Shown here piece by piece: positions 26,906 through 34,661 of a stretch of 64,000 bases of DNA. The stretch's first letter is position 1. Each line of letters starts with the position of its first letter. The stretch comes from Parvularcula maris (GTDB taxonomy: Bacteria; Pseudomonadota; Alphaproteobacteria; Caulobacterales; Parvularculaceae). The notes under the pieces are model-generated. The model was not told the DNA's origin. It did not search any database and saw only the letters and a list, made by a program, of their open reading frames with translations. The position numbers were made by a program, and so were the translations under genes. The stretch lies in the NCBI RefSeq assembly GCF_024505085.1, contig NZ_JANIBC010000003.1, forward strand, positions 146,504 to 210,503, written 5' to 3'.

Positions 26906-28292
26906 CGTTCTCATCGTCGACGACGAGCCGGATATCCGGGAGCTGATCGCGGGTATCTTCGAGGATGAGGGCTATGTGCCCCATACCGCCGCGAACAGCG
27001 ACGACGCCTTCACCGCCGTGGCGCAACGGCCCCCGGCGCTGGTGATTCTCGACATCTGGCTGCAGGGCTCGCGCCTCGACGGGCTGGGCGTACTGGACGA
27101 GCTGCGCTCGCTTCACCCCTCTCTACCCATCGTCATCATCTCGGGCCACGGCACCATTGAGACCGCCATCGCCGCGATCAAGAAGGGGGCCTACGACTTC
27201 CTCGAGAAGCCCCTCTCGGCGGACCGGCTGGTCCTCACCGCTCAGCGCGCCCTGGAGCGTGCCCATCTTCAGCGCGAGAACAGCGTGCTGCGTGAGAAGA
27301 GCCGCGAGCTCTCCCTGATCGGCAAGAGCCCGGTCATGGCGCAGCTCCGCTCGTCCATCGACAAGGTGGCCCAGGCCAAGAGCCGGGTGCTGATCGAGGG
27401 TCCGGTGGGCTCGGGGCGCGAGCTCGTCGCGCGCACCATTCACGCCCAGTCCGACCGTGCGGACAGGCCCTTCATCGTCGTCGCGGCCTCCGCTATCGAG
27501 CCTGAGAAGATGGAGGAGGCCCTGTTCGGCATCGAGGGGGAGGACGGTCGCCCACGCAATATCGGCCTGATGGAGCAGGCCCATGGCGGCACGCTTCTCT
27601 TTCAGGAAGTCGGCGACATGCCGCTGGAGACCCAGAGCAAGATCCTGCGCGTGCTGATCGACCAGTCCTTCCGGCGCGTTGGCGGCAGCGTACCGGTGAA
27701 TGTCGATGTACGGATCATCTCGACCACGTCGGAGGACCTTCTCGAAAGCTCCGAGGTCGGTATGTTCCGCAAGGACCTCTACCACCGCCTCTCCGTGGTG
27801 AACCTGTCCACGCCTTCGCTCGGCTCGCGCCGCGAGGATATACCGGACCTCGCCACCTACTTCCTCGGGCAGCTTTCCGAGAACGGACGGAACCGCCCGC
27901 TGACCCTCAGCCCCGAGGCCATGGCTGCGCTTCAGGCCTATAACTGGCCCGGCAACGTCCGCCAGCTCCGCAACGTCCTCGAGCGGACGATGATCATGGT
28001 GAGCCGCGGCGAGGAGGGCCAGATCGCCGTCGAGCACCTGCCCGACGAGGTGATCGGCGCGGGGCCGACCCTGCCCGCCGGCCCCGAGATGGAGCAGATC
28101 ATCGCGCTTCCCCTGCGCGAGGCCCGCGAGCGGTTCGAGCGCGAGTACCTTCTCGCTCAGATCGCTCGTTTCGGCGGCAATATCTCGAAGACGGCGGGCT
28201 TCGTCGGCATGGAGCGCTCGGCCCTCCACCGCAAGCTCAAGGCCCTCGGCATCGGCACCAAGGATGCCGTTCGCGAGAGGGGAGCGGACTGA
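26895..28292 (+). CDS. ntrX: Response regulator NtrX with degenerate AAA+ domain
   Basis: 465 aa. Receiver domain with phospho-acceptor D53 (VILDIWLQGS), a sigma-54-activator-type AAA+ domain, and a C-terminal Fis-type HTH (NISKTAGFVGMERSALHRKL). In the AAA+ domain the Walker A reads GPVGSGRE (R175 where Lys is expected), the Walker B reads GGTLLFQE (Q237 where Asp is expected), and the GAFTGA sigma-54 contact loop is absent. It is therefore unlikely to hydrolyse ATP or activate sigma-54 and probably acts as a DNA-binding regulator. Partner kinase NtrY overlaps its start. Confidence 0.94.
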   Translation: MAIDVLIVDDEPDIRELIAGIFEDEGYVPHTAANSDDAFTAVAQRPPALVILDIWLQGSRLDGLGVLDELRSLHPSLPIVIISGHGTIETAIAAIKKGAYDFLEKPLSADRLVLTAQRALERAHLQRENSVLREKSRELSLIGKSPVMAQLRSSIDKVAQAKSRVLIEGPVGSGRELVARTIHAQSDRADRPFIVVAASAIEPEKMEEALFGIEGEDGRPRNIGLMEQAHGGTLLFQEVGDMPLETQSKILRVLIDQSFRRVGGSVPVNVDVRIISTTSEDLLESSEVGMFRKDLYHRLSVVNLSTPSLGSRREDIPDLATYFLGQLSENGRNRPLTLSPEAMAALQAYNWPGNVRQLRNVLERTMIMVSRGEEGQIAVEHLPDEVIGAGPTLPAGPEMEQIIALPLREARERFEREYLLAQIARFGGNISKTAGFVGMERSALHRKLKALGIGTKDAVRERGAD

Positions 28293-28311
28293 TCGTCTGC
28301 TGGCACTCTCA

Positions 28312-28332
28312 TCTCTCCTGCGGGGAGAGGTA
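28312..28332. repeat. Solitary family A hairpin (copy A7)
   Basis: CTCTCC-TGCG-GGGAGAG hairpin 20 bp after the ntrX stop. It resembles the conserved hairpin of the A arms without the second hairpin. It lacks a T-run, so terminator function is unclear. Confidence 0.5.
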
Positions 28333-28465
28333 GGTGCAGAGCAGCTTCTCGAGGTGTTCAAACTGACGCGCAACTGAACCCGTCCCCTCCTTGGCAATCC
28401 GCCGCCGAACGCCCATAGGCAGTCGCCGCGGCCATCAAGTCGCTGACGGAACGAAGGCGATGGCC

Positions 28466-29710
28466 ATGGCACGAGATGCGACCAACAGAGCTGATCTGCG
28501 GCCCGCAGGAATCAGGCGGGCGGAGTTCATCGCCCTCGTGGCCTCGCTCATGGCCCTCAACGCCCTCGCCATCGACGTGGTGCTGCCCGCCTATCCCGAG
28601 ATCGCCAGCGCGTTCTCGCTCGATAGCGACGCCGATGCGGGTCAGGTGCTGGTCACCTATATTCTAGGCTTTGGCCTGGGGCAGCTTCTGTTCGGTCCGA
28701 TCACGGACAGGTTCGGCAGGCGCGGCCCGCTCATGGCCGGGGTGGCGATCTATATCGCCGCGGCTCTCCTCTCCCCGCTCATGCCGAGCTTCGCACTGCT
28801 TCTGGGGCTGCGCTTCCTTCAAGGCATCGGGGCGGCGGCCACGCGGGTGATCGCCGTCGCCATCGTTCGCGACACCATGAAGGGCCGGGCCATGGCTTCG
28901 CTGATGAGCCTCGTCATGATGGTCTTCATGGTAGTGCCCATCCTCGCTCCCATGGCGGGGGAGGGTATCCTGCGGCTGACGAGTTGGCAGGGCATCTTCT
29001 ACGCCATGGCGGTCCTCTGCGCAGTGGTGGCGGTGTGGTTCAGCCTGAGGCTTCCGGAGACCCTGCCCGCGGAGCGCCGAAGGCCGCTCACCATGCGTTC
29101 GACCATCGAGGCCGTCCGGCTGATCGCGAGGACCAGGGTCGCCCTCTTCTACGGGCTGGCGACCGGCTTCATCTACAGCGCGCTCTTCGCCTTTCTCACC
29201 CTCGCCCAGCCCCTCTTCGTCGGGGTGTACGGCTATGAGGACAGCTTCACCTTCGCCTTTGCAGGAGTGGCGGCGCTGATGGGCGCGACCTCGCTCGCCA
29301 ACAGCCGCCTGGTGACGAGGCTGGGGGCGCGGCGGCTCAGCCATACGGCGCTGACCGGCTTCCTGCTTGTGGCCTCGGCCCTCGGGATCCTGTCGCTTGG
29401 CGGCAACCCGCCCTTCTGGGTGTTCTTCGGAGCGGTGTGCCTCGTCATGCCGCTGTTCGGTCTGATCGGCGCCAACATGAACGCCATCGCCATGGAGCCT
29501 GTCGGCGAGGTGGCGGGGTCGGCCTCCGCCATCCTCGGCTTCCTCCAGTCGGTGCTCGCCGGCCTCTTAGGGGCGGGGGTCGCGGCGCTGTTTGGCGGCG
29601 AGGTCTGGGTGTTCGCAGCCGGTCTAGCGGCGGCGAGCCTTCTCTCGCTGCTCACCGTCGGGTTGGCGGAGAGGGGGCGCCTCTTCCGCGCGCCCGCCAG
29701 CGCTGCGTAG
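28466..29710 (+). CDS. MFS transporter, Bcr/CflA drug-resistance type
   Basis: About 414 aa, twelve predicted membrane segments. ALNALAIDVVLPAYPEIASAF and GFGLGQLLFGPITDRFGRR (motif A) are typical of Bcr/CflA multidrug exporters (DHA1 family). LRFLQGIGAAATRVIAVAIV and a later PLFGLIGANMNAIAMEP segment also fit. Two in-frame ATGs (28460, 28466) follow a GAAGG Shine-Dalgarno, and the second gives better spacing. Substrate unknown. Follows ntrX by ~170 bp on the same strand. Confidence 0.92.
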   Translation: MARDATNRADLRPAGIRRAEFIALVASLMALNALAIDVVLPAYPEIASAFSLDSDADAGQVLVTYILGFGLGQLLFGPITDRFGRRGPLMAGVAIYIAAALLSPLMPSFALLLGLRFLQGIGAAATRVIAVAIVRDTMKGRAMASLMSLVMMVFMVVPILAPMAGEGILRLTSWQGIFYAMAVLCAVVAVWFSLRLPETLPAERRRPLTMRSTIEAVRLIARTRVALFYGLATGFIYSALFAFLTLAQPLFVGVYGYEDSFTFAFAGVAALMGATSLANSRLVTRLGARRLSHTALTGFLLVASALGILSLGGNPPFWVFFGAVCLVMPLFGLIGANMNAIAMEPVGEVAGSASAILGFLQSVLAGLLGAGVAALFGGEVWVFAAGLAAASLLSLLTVGLAERGRLFRAPASAA

Positions 29711-29721
29711 ACGGAGCGCCG

Positions 29722-30435
29722 TCAGCCCAGCAGCTTCTCCGCGAAGTGGTCGAAGACGTGGTAGGAGCGGTCGCGGGCGAAGGGGTCGAAGACCAGCCCC
29801 ATATCCTTGTCGTTCGCGCCCTCATTGGTGAAGGCGTGGGCGACGCCGCCGAAGGTGTAGAGCTGCCACCTCGCGCCCCGCTCGGTCATCTCCTCACCGA
29901 ACGCCTTGAGGTCGTCAGGCCCCGCCATGGGGTCGTCGAAGCCCTGGAAAGCGATCACCTCGGGCATGATCTTGCTCCCGTCGGAGGGCTTGCCCGGCTT
30001 GCCCAGGATCGCGTGGAACGCGCCCGCGCCCGCGATGTCCGCATTGCTGCGCGCCATATCGAGGACGCAGAGCCCGCCGAAGCAGAAGCCCGCCGCCACG
30101 ACCTTCAGCCCGGCTGCCTCCGGCTCGCCCTTCAGCGCGTCCAGGGAGGCGCGGAGGCGGGTCTGCAGGCGGTCGCGGTCCTCGACCAGCGGTGTCATGA
30201 GCTTTTGGTTCTCCTCCACCGAGCTGCCGCGCACGCCCTTGCCGTAGACGTCGCCCGCCATGGCGGCGTAGCCCATGCCGGCCAACCGCTCGGCGAAGGC
30301 CTCCTCGTGCTCCGCCCGGCCCGACCAGGCGTGACAGACGAGGACGGCGCCTTTGGGCTTGCCTTCGGGCAGGAAGAGCTTGCCTTCGAAGACCTCTCCT
30401 TCGGTGTTCCATTCGATCAGGCGCTGGGTGGTCAT
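29722..30435 (-). CDS. Dienelactone hydrolase family protein
   Basis: 237 aa alpha/beta hydrolase. The triad is visible: nucleophile Cys in GFCFGGLCVLD, Asp in GFDDPMAG and His in GGVAHAFTNEG. Cysteine nucleophile and size fit dienelactone hydrolases, but the natural substrate is unknown and no aromatic-degradation genes are adjacent. The ATG at 30435 (MTTQRLIEWN) was chosen over an upstream start. Convergent with the MFS gene (11 bp gap). Confidence 0.9.
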   Translation of the reverse strand: MTTQRLIEWNTEGEVFEGKLFLPEGKPKGAVLVCHAWSGRAEHEEAFAERLAGMGYAAMAGDVYGKGVRGSSVEENQKLMTPLVEDRDRLQTRLRASLDALKGEPEAAGLKVVAAGFCFGGLCVLDMARSNADIAGAGAFHAILGKPGKPSDGSKIMPEVIAFQGFDDPMAGPDDLKAFGEEMTERGARWQLYTFGGVAHAFTNEGANDKDMGLVFDPFARDRSYHVFDHFAEKLLG

Positions 30436-30481
30436 GGTAGCGGTTCTCCTCGCTCGGTGCTGGAGGGGACCTACTGCTCCG

Positions 30482-31318
30482 TCACCCAGGGGCAAACAGT
30501 TCGAGCAGTTCCGCCGTGTAGGTCAGAGCGATGGCGGCGCAGAGGAAGGGGCCGAAGCGAAGCTCGGCGGAGAGCGCCCGTTCCTTGCGCCCGCCCACCA
30601 TCTGGAAGAGCGCGAAGAGAAGGCCGGTGACGCTGGCGATGAGGAGCAGCGCGGGCAGGGCGACGGCTCCGCACCACGCGCCCCCCGCTGCGACGAGCTT
30701 CACGTCCCCGCCGCCCAAACCCTCTCTTCCGCGGAAGAGGCGGTAGGCGAAGGCCAGAAGCCAGAGGCCCCCTCCGCCGACCAGAGCGCCGATGAAAGAC
30801 TGCACGGGCGAGGGCGTGAAGGGGGCGAAGGAGAACCCGAGCCCCAGGGCCAGCAGGGGGAGGGTCAGCCTGTCGGGGAGGAACCCGGTTTCCGCGTCGA
30901 TCACGGTCAGAGCGAGCAGCATGAAGAACAAGATGCCGATGGCGGCCAAAGCGAGGGCGGAGGGAGCGAGGTAGACGGTTGCGACACCGAGCAGGCTGCC
31001 TCCTATCTCCACCAAGAGATGCCGGATACCGATCTCGGCCCCGCATGTCCGGCATCGTCCTCGGAGGAGGATGTAGGAGAGAACAGGGATGAGATCGAAG
31101 GGCCGCAGCCTGCGTCCGCAGGCCTCGCACTGGGAGGGCGGGTAGGCGAGACCGCTCGGCCGCCCCTCGGCTTCGACCAGGCCCGCCGATCGCGGCAGGC
31201 GGCTGATGACGACGTTGAGGAAGCTGCCGAGAAGAGCGCCTACCAGCAACGCGGCGCCGTAAAGGACCCAGTCAGCCAACGAAGAAGCCCCTTTCCGATC
31301 GGCCCCGCGATCCGTCAT
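30482..31318 (-). CDS. Prepilin peptidase / leader peptidase (type 4, A24)
   Basis: 278 aa inner-membrane aspartic protease that cleaves and N-methylates type IV prepilin-like signal peptides. The cytoplasmic zinc domain CEACGRRL...CRTCGAEIGIRH, the first catalytic Asp in VIDAETGFLPD and the second in GGGDVKLVAAGG are all present, with eight-helix topology. It is the expected GspO/PilD for the pseudopilins GspG-K encoded at 43.7-46.7 kb, although it is separated from them by a receptor/lipoprotein operon. The ATG at 31318 (MTDRGADRKG) is my choice; an upstream ATG at 31345 is possible. Confidence 0.95.
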   Translation of the reverse strand: MTDRGADRKGASSLADWVLYGAALLVGALLGSFLNVVISRLPRSAGLVEAEGRPSGLAYPPSQCEACGRRLRPFDLIPVLSYILLRGRCRTCGAEIGIRHLLVEIGGSLLGVATVYLAPSALALAAIGILFFMLLALTVIDAETGFLPDRLTLPLLALGLGFSFAPFTPSPVQSFIGALVGGGGLWLLAFAYRLFRGREGLGGGDVKLVAAGGAWCGAVALPALLLIASVTGLLFALFQMVGGRKERALSAELRFGPFLCAAIALTYTAELLELFAPG

Positions 31319-31514
31319 GGATCCTAGAAGGGCAACACGAACCAACGTCCGCCGGATGCCCCGCCGCTACGCGAGCCTCTTGCTTTAGAGGCTTCGCCCT
31401 ACGGTAGGATCAAGGGAAAAGGGTAAACCGTTTCAGTTCTTGGCCCTGACACGGGGGGTGAAGCTGTTGGTACTGGAGACGGAGAAGGCGATTGTCTCCT
31501 GTACAAACGCCGCT

Positions 31515-31702
31515 GCCCCCTCCGCCCTTCGGGCACCTCCCCCGCCACTGCCGTGGCCTTCTCCGCCTAGAAAAGGTCCCCCGGACCTTTTCTTTCGCTT
31601 GCAGCGAACCGGCTACGAAGTAGGGGAGGGAAGCAGAACCAGCGCCTGCTCTTTACTTCGCTCCCCCTCTAGAGGGGGAGCTGCCGGTAGGCTGAGGGGG
31701 AG
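31515..31702. repeat. Family B palindromic repeat (copy B2) with nested insert
   Basis: Left arm CCCCCTCCGCCCTTCGGGC and ACCTCCCCC. An insert then carries the hairpin AAAAGGTCC-CCC-GGACCTTTT and ends AACCGGCTACGAAG. The usual spacer AAGCAGAACCAGCGCCTGC follows, then right arm CTCCCCCTCTAGAGGGGGAG and CTGCCGGTAGGCTGAGGGGG. In the surrounding gap (31319-31816) the rest holds only a hairpin GCCTCT-AGAGGC near 31375 and the terminator at 31752. Confidence 0.83.
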
Positions 31703-31751
31703 CAGCCACCGGCGCTTACGTCTCCGTCTGCCTGCAAACGATCCAAACGCC

Positions 31752-31781
31752 AAAAAAAGGGTCCGCTCGAAAGCGGACCCT
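31752..31781 (-). terminator. Rho-independent terminator of the TonB-receptor gene
   Basis: On the minus strand a perfect 10-bp stem AGGGTCCGCT/AGCGGACCCT closes a TTCG tetraloop and is followed by seven T. It lies 36 bp past the receptor stop codon. UUCG is an exceptionally stable loop, so this is a strong intrinsic terminator. Confidence 0.92.
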
Positions 31782-31816
31782 CTCATTTTACGTCCAGCCT
31801 GTGATGTCTGTAGAGA

Positions 31817-34573
31817 TTAGAACTCCACCGACAAGCTAGCGTTGAAGATCCGTCCACGGTCATAGGCGAGGAAGGGAACCACGCCGTCGGCGAACGGGTT
31901 GTCGTCGGCGATGGCGTCCGGTCCGAAGTCGCGGAAGGCGTTGAACTCCTCGCCGAGAATGTTCCGTACCGAGAAACCCACATCCAGCGTCCGGTCGAAC
32001 ACCTCGAAGTTCCGGCCAAAGACGAAGTCCAGCTCGGTGGGCACGTCCTCGATAACCGAAGGAAGGGCACCCCCGCCCGCGGTCGGCTCCTCACCGAAGA
32101 GAATACGGTCGCTGGCGAAGTTCAGCAGCAGGGTCGCACGGAAGTTCGTGTCCGGGTTCTCCAGACCGAGCTGGAAGTTGAAGAGGTGGTCCGACTGACC
32201 CACGAGCGAGCGATCGGTATCGAGCACCGACACGGCGTCGAAGGTGGCCGAACCGAGGGTCAGCCCGGAGGGGACGATGATCTGGTCGTCGTCGCTGACG
32301 TCGAGCTCGGACTGGGAGAACGTGTAGTTCGTGTTCAGAATGAGCGTCTTGTCCGCCACGAAGTTCGGCAGGTCGCCCCAGTCGATCAGGTCGAAACGCT
32401 TCTCGAACTCGAACTCGATACCCCAGATCTGGGCTGCAGGTGCGTTGACGAAGGTGGTGATGTCACCTTCGGCCGGAACGAAGGCGCGCTCGATCGGGTT
32501 CTCGATGTCCTTGTAGAAAGCGCCGAGGGTGATGAACTCGCCGTTGCGGAAGTAGTACTCGCCGCGAACGTCGAAATTGTCGAGCTCCGAGTTCTCGAGG
32601 AACGGGTTACCGACGATCTCCACACTGAACTCAGGGTCGGTGAAGACCGTGGGAACCAGCTCGCGGAACTGGGGCCGTGCGATGGTCTGCGAGAAACCGG
32701 CGCGGAGCTGCAGATTGCCCAGGGGGTTCCAGGTCACCGTCACAGCCGGAAGCAGGAAGTCCTCGTCGATGACCTCCTCGATCACCGCGGCCGAACCGGT
32801 CTGGAACGCCGTGGCCGTTTCCTCGCCGTCTTCGTAGCGGACGCCGGCGGAGAAGCGCAGGTAGTCGTTCAGCTCGAAGTCGACCAGTCCGTAGCCGGAG
32901 ATCACCTCGAGCGAGGCTTCCGAGCTGTCCGGGAAGGCGAGGGAGAGGAAGGGCGCGAACTGGAAGAGGCCGAGCTCGAAGATCTCGTCGTCGAACAGGA
33001 CATCGGTCCGTGCGCCGAGAACGAAGGGCTCGATGACGTCGGCGAAATCGGCGAAGTCCGGGTTGGAGGGTGCGCCGCCCAGGAAGAAGGTCTGGCGTGC
33101 CGTCTCCCGCTCCGTGTCCGCGTAGCTGGCGCCGAAGCCGAGCTTGATCTCGCGCTCGCCCAGGGTGAAGGGCAGCTCGAAATCGGCGGCGGCGTAGAAG
33201 TTCGTGTCGTCCAGCGTCGAGAAGTTGATCTCGTTGAAGGTCGGTGCGGTCGGCACGATGAAGACCTGGTTGAAGACGCGGGTCTGCTCGACACCCGAGC
33301 CGTCCGTGTAGGTGACTTCATTCGGAACGCGGGTCAGGGTGCGCTCGTAGGGCGCATCCCGGCTCGCTTCGCCGTAGGAGACCCGCCATTTCGCGGTCAG
33401 GTCGGCGAGCGCCGGGAAGAAGTGCTCGCCGTTGAGCTGGCTCTGCCACACTTGCCTTTCGACGAAATCGGTGAACTCGCGGATGCCGGGAGCGTCGTTG
33501 ATCTCGTCCTCGTCGGTGATGCTGCCGAGGCGTGCCCGCTTCAGGCTGGAGCGGAGAAGGAACGAGGTCAGGCCGATCTCATGGTCGCTGCCGATCTCGA
33601 CGCCCAGCGTGCCCAGCGCGTTGATGGACACTTCCTGGCGCGTCTCCTCGTAGCGCTCGGCATCGGCATCGTTCTGCCCGGCATTGCCCTCGTCCGAGCG
33701 GTCCTCAATGGCGTCGCGGCGCTGCCACTGATTGTTGTAGCCCGCGTAGATGGTGCCGCCGACCCGGACATCCGAGTTGTCGACGAAGACCGTGCCGCCG
33801 GTGAAGGAGCCGCCGCCATTGATCGGGATGTCGTCCGTGGTGATCAGCGCAGTTTCGGAGTGGTTGAAGCTCTGGCTGACGGCGATGGGGTCGAAATCCT
33901 CGCCCGCCGCTGCTGCCGCCGCGAGGTCGGGCAGGTCGCGCAGACCATCGTCGAAGCCGAAACGGTCCGTGTCGGAACCTTCGAAGAACAGGCCTTCGCG
34001 GAAGTTCGATTCGGTGTCGATGGAGAGGCTGCCCCTGGCGACGAAGAAGCCCTCATCGGGAACGCCGACCGTCTGAAGGTCGATGGCGGCGCCGCCGAAC
34101 TCGCCGGAGAACTGCGGCGAGAAGGTCTTCTGCGCGGTCGTGCCGGACAGGATCCTCGTCGGGATCAGGTCGAGGGGCGCTGCGCGGCGCAGCGGCTCCG
34201 GAGAGGGCAGGGGGACGCCGTTGATGGTGGTGGAGGCGTAGCGCTCGTTGAGACCGCGGGCGACGGGGAACTTGCCGCCGGAGATCGAGATGCCCGTGAT
34301 ACGGCGAAGGGCACCGGCAATGTCGGCGTCACCTGTGCGGACGAAATCCTCAGCATCGAGAAGGCTGGAGATCTCGGAGGTCGAGCGCTTCTCGTCGGGG
34401 ACGAACGCGCCGCGTACGACGATCACGTCACCGCTGTCGGTGTCGGTATCGGCGGTGTCCTCCTCATCCACAGCGGTCTCGGCGACAGAGTCCTGTGCTG
34501 CTGCGGGAACGGCGATACTGAACATCGCGATCGCCAGCAGTGCCGATGGCACCAAAGCTTCTTGTTTAAGCAT
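31817..34573 (-). CDS. TonB-dependent outer-membrane receptor
   Basis: 918 aa. Signal peptide (SALLAIAMFSIAVPAAAQ), then an acidic linker and a TonB-box-like SGDVIVVRG. The plug domain (SLLDAEDFVRTGDADIAGAL, ITGISISGGKFPVARGLNER) is followed by a long beta-barrel ending in an aromatic residue (NASLSVEF). Ligand unknown. It lies downstream of, and probably in one operon with, the beta-helix lipoprotein gene (88 bp gap with a hairpin). The ATG at 34573 gives MLKQEALVPS and a proper signal peptide; the frame is open further upstream but unlikely to be used. Confidence 0.94.
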   Translation of the reverse strand: MLKQEALVPSALLAIAMFSIAVPAAAQDSVAETAVDEEDTADTDTDSGDVIVVRGAFVPDEKRSTSEISSLLDAEDFVRTGDADIAGALRRITGISISGGKFPVARGLNERYASTTINGVPLPSPEPLRRAAPLDLIPTRILSGTTAQKTFSPQFSGEFGGAAIDLQTVGVPDEGFFVARGSLSIDTESNFREGLFFEGSDTDRFGFDDGLRDLPDLAAAAAAGEDFDPIAVSQSFNHSETALITTDDIPINGGGSFTGGTVFVDNSDVRVGGTIYAGYNNQWQRRDAIEDRSDEGNAGQNDADAERYEETRQEVSINALGTLGVEIGSDHEIGLTSFLLRSSLKRARLGSITDEDEINDAPGIREFTDFVERQVWQSQLNGEHFFPALADLTAKWRVSYGEASRDAPYERTLTRVPNEVTYTDGSGVEQTRVFNQVFIVPTAPTFNEINFSTLDDTNFYAAADFELPFTLGEREIKLGFGASYADTERETARQTFFLGGAPSNPDFADFADVIEPFVLGARTDVLFDDEIFELGLFQFAPFLSLAFPDSSEASLEVISGYGLVDFELNDYLRFSAGVRYEDGEETATAFQTGSAAVIEEVIDEDFLLPAVTVTWNPLGNLQLRAGFSQTIARPQFRELVPTVFTDPEFSVEIVGNPFLENSELDNFDVRGEYYFRNGEFITLGAFYKDIENPIERAFVPAEGDITTFVNAPAAQIWGIEFEFEKRFDLIDWGDLPNFVADKTLILNTNYTFSQSELDVSDDDQIIVPSGLTLGSATFDAVSVLDTDRSLVGQSDHLFNFQLGLENPDTNFRATLLLNFASDRILFGEEPTAGGGALPSVIEDVPTELDFVFGRNFEVFDRTLDVGFSVRNILGEEFNAFRDFGPDAIADDNPFADGVVPFLAYDRGRIFNASLSVEF

Positions 34574-34620
34574 CCTTCGCGGCCCCCAAGGGAAACTTCC
34601 TATGATCTGAAATAAAGGGT

Positions 34621-34649
34621 CCCGGCCGGACGAAGGGCGTCCGGCCGGG
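34621..34649 (-). terminator. Hairpin between lipoprotein and TonB-receptor genes
   Basis: Perfect 11-bp stem CCCGGCCGGAC/GTCCGGCCGGG with a 7-base loop, followed on the minus strand by ACCCTTTATTT. The T-tract is weak, so partial termination or mRNA stabilisation, setting the lipoprotein to receptor ratio, is more likely than full termination. Confidence 0.55.
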
Positions 34650-34661
34650 TGAGTGCGTAGG

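Noticed and set aside
32186-34615. 809-codon plus-strand frame opposite the TonB receptor
   Set aside because: Antisense shadow; Val/Glu/Asp-rich low-complexity translation without motifs, while the minus strand encodes signal peptide, plug and barrel.
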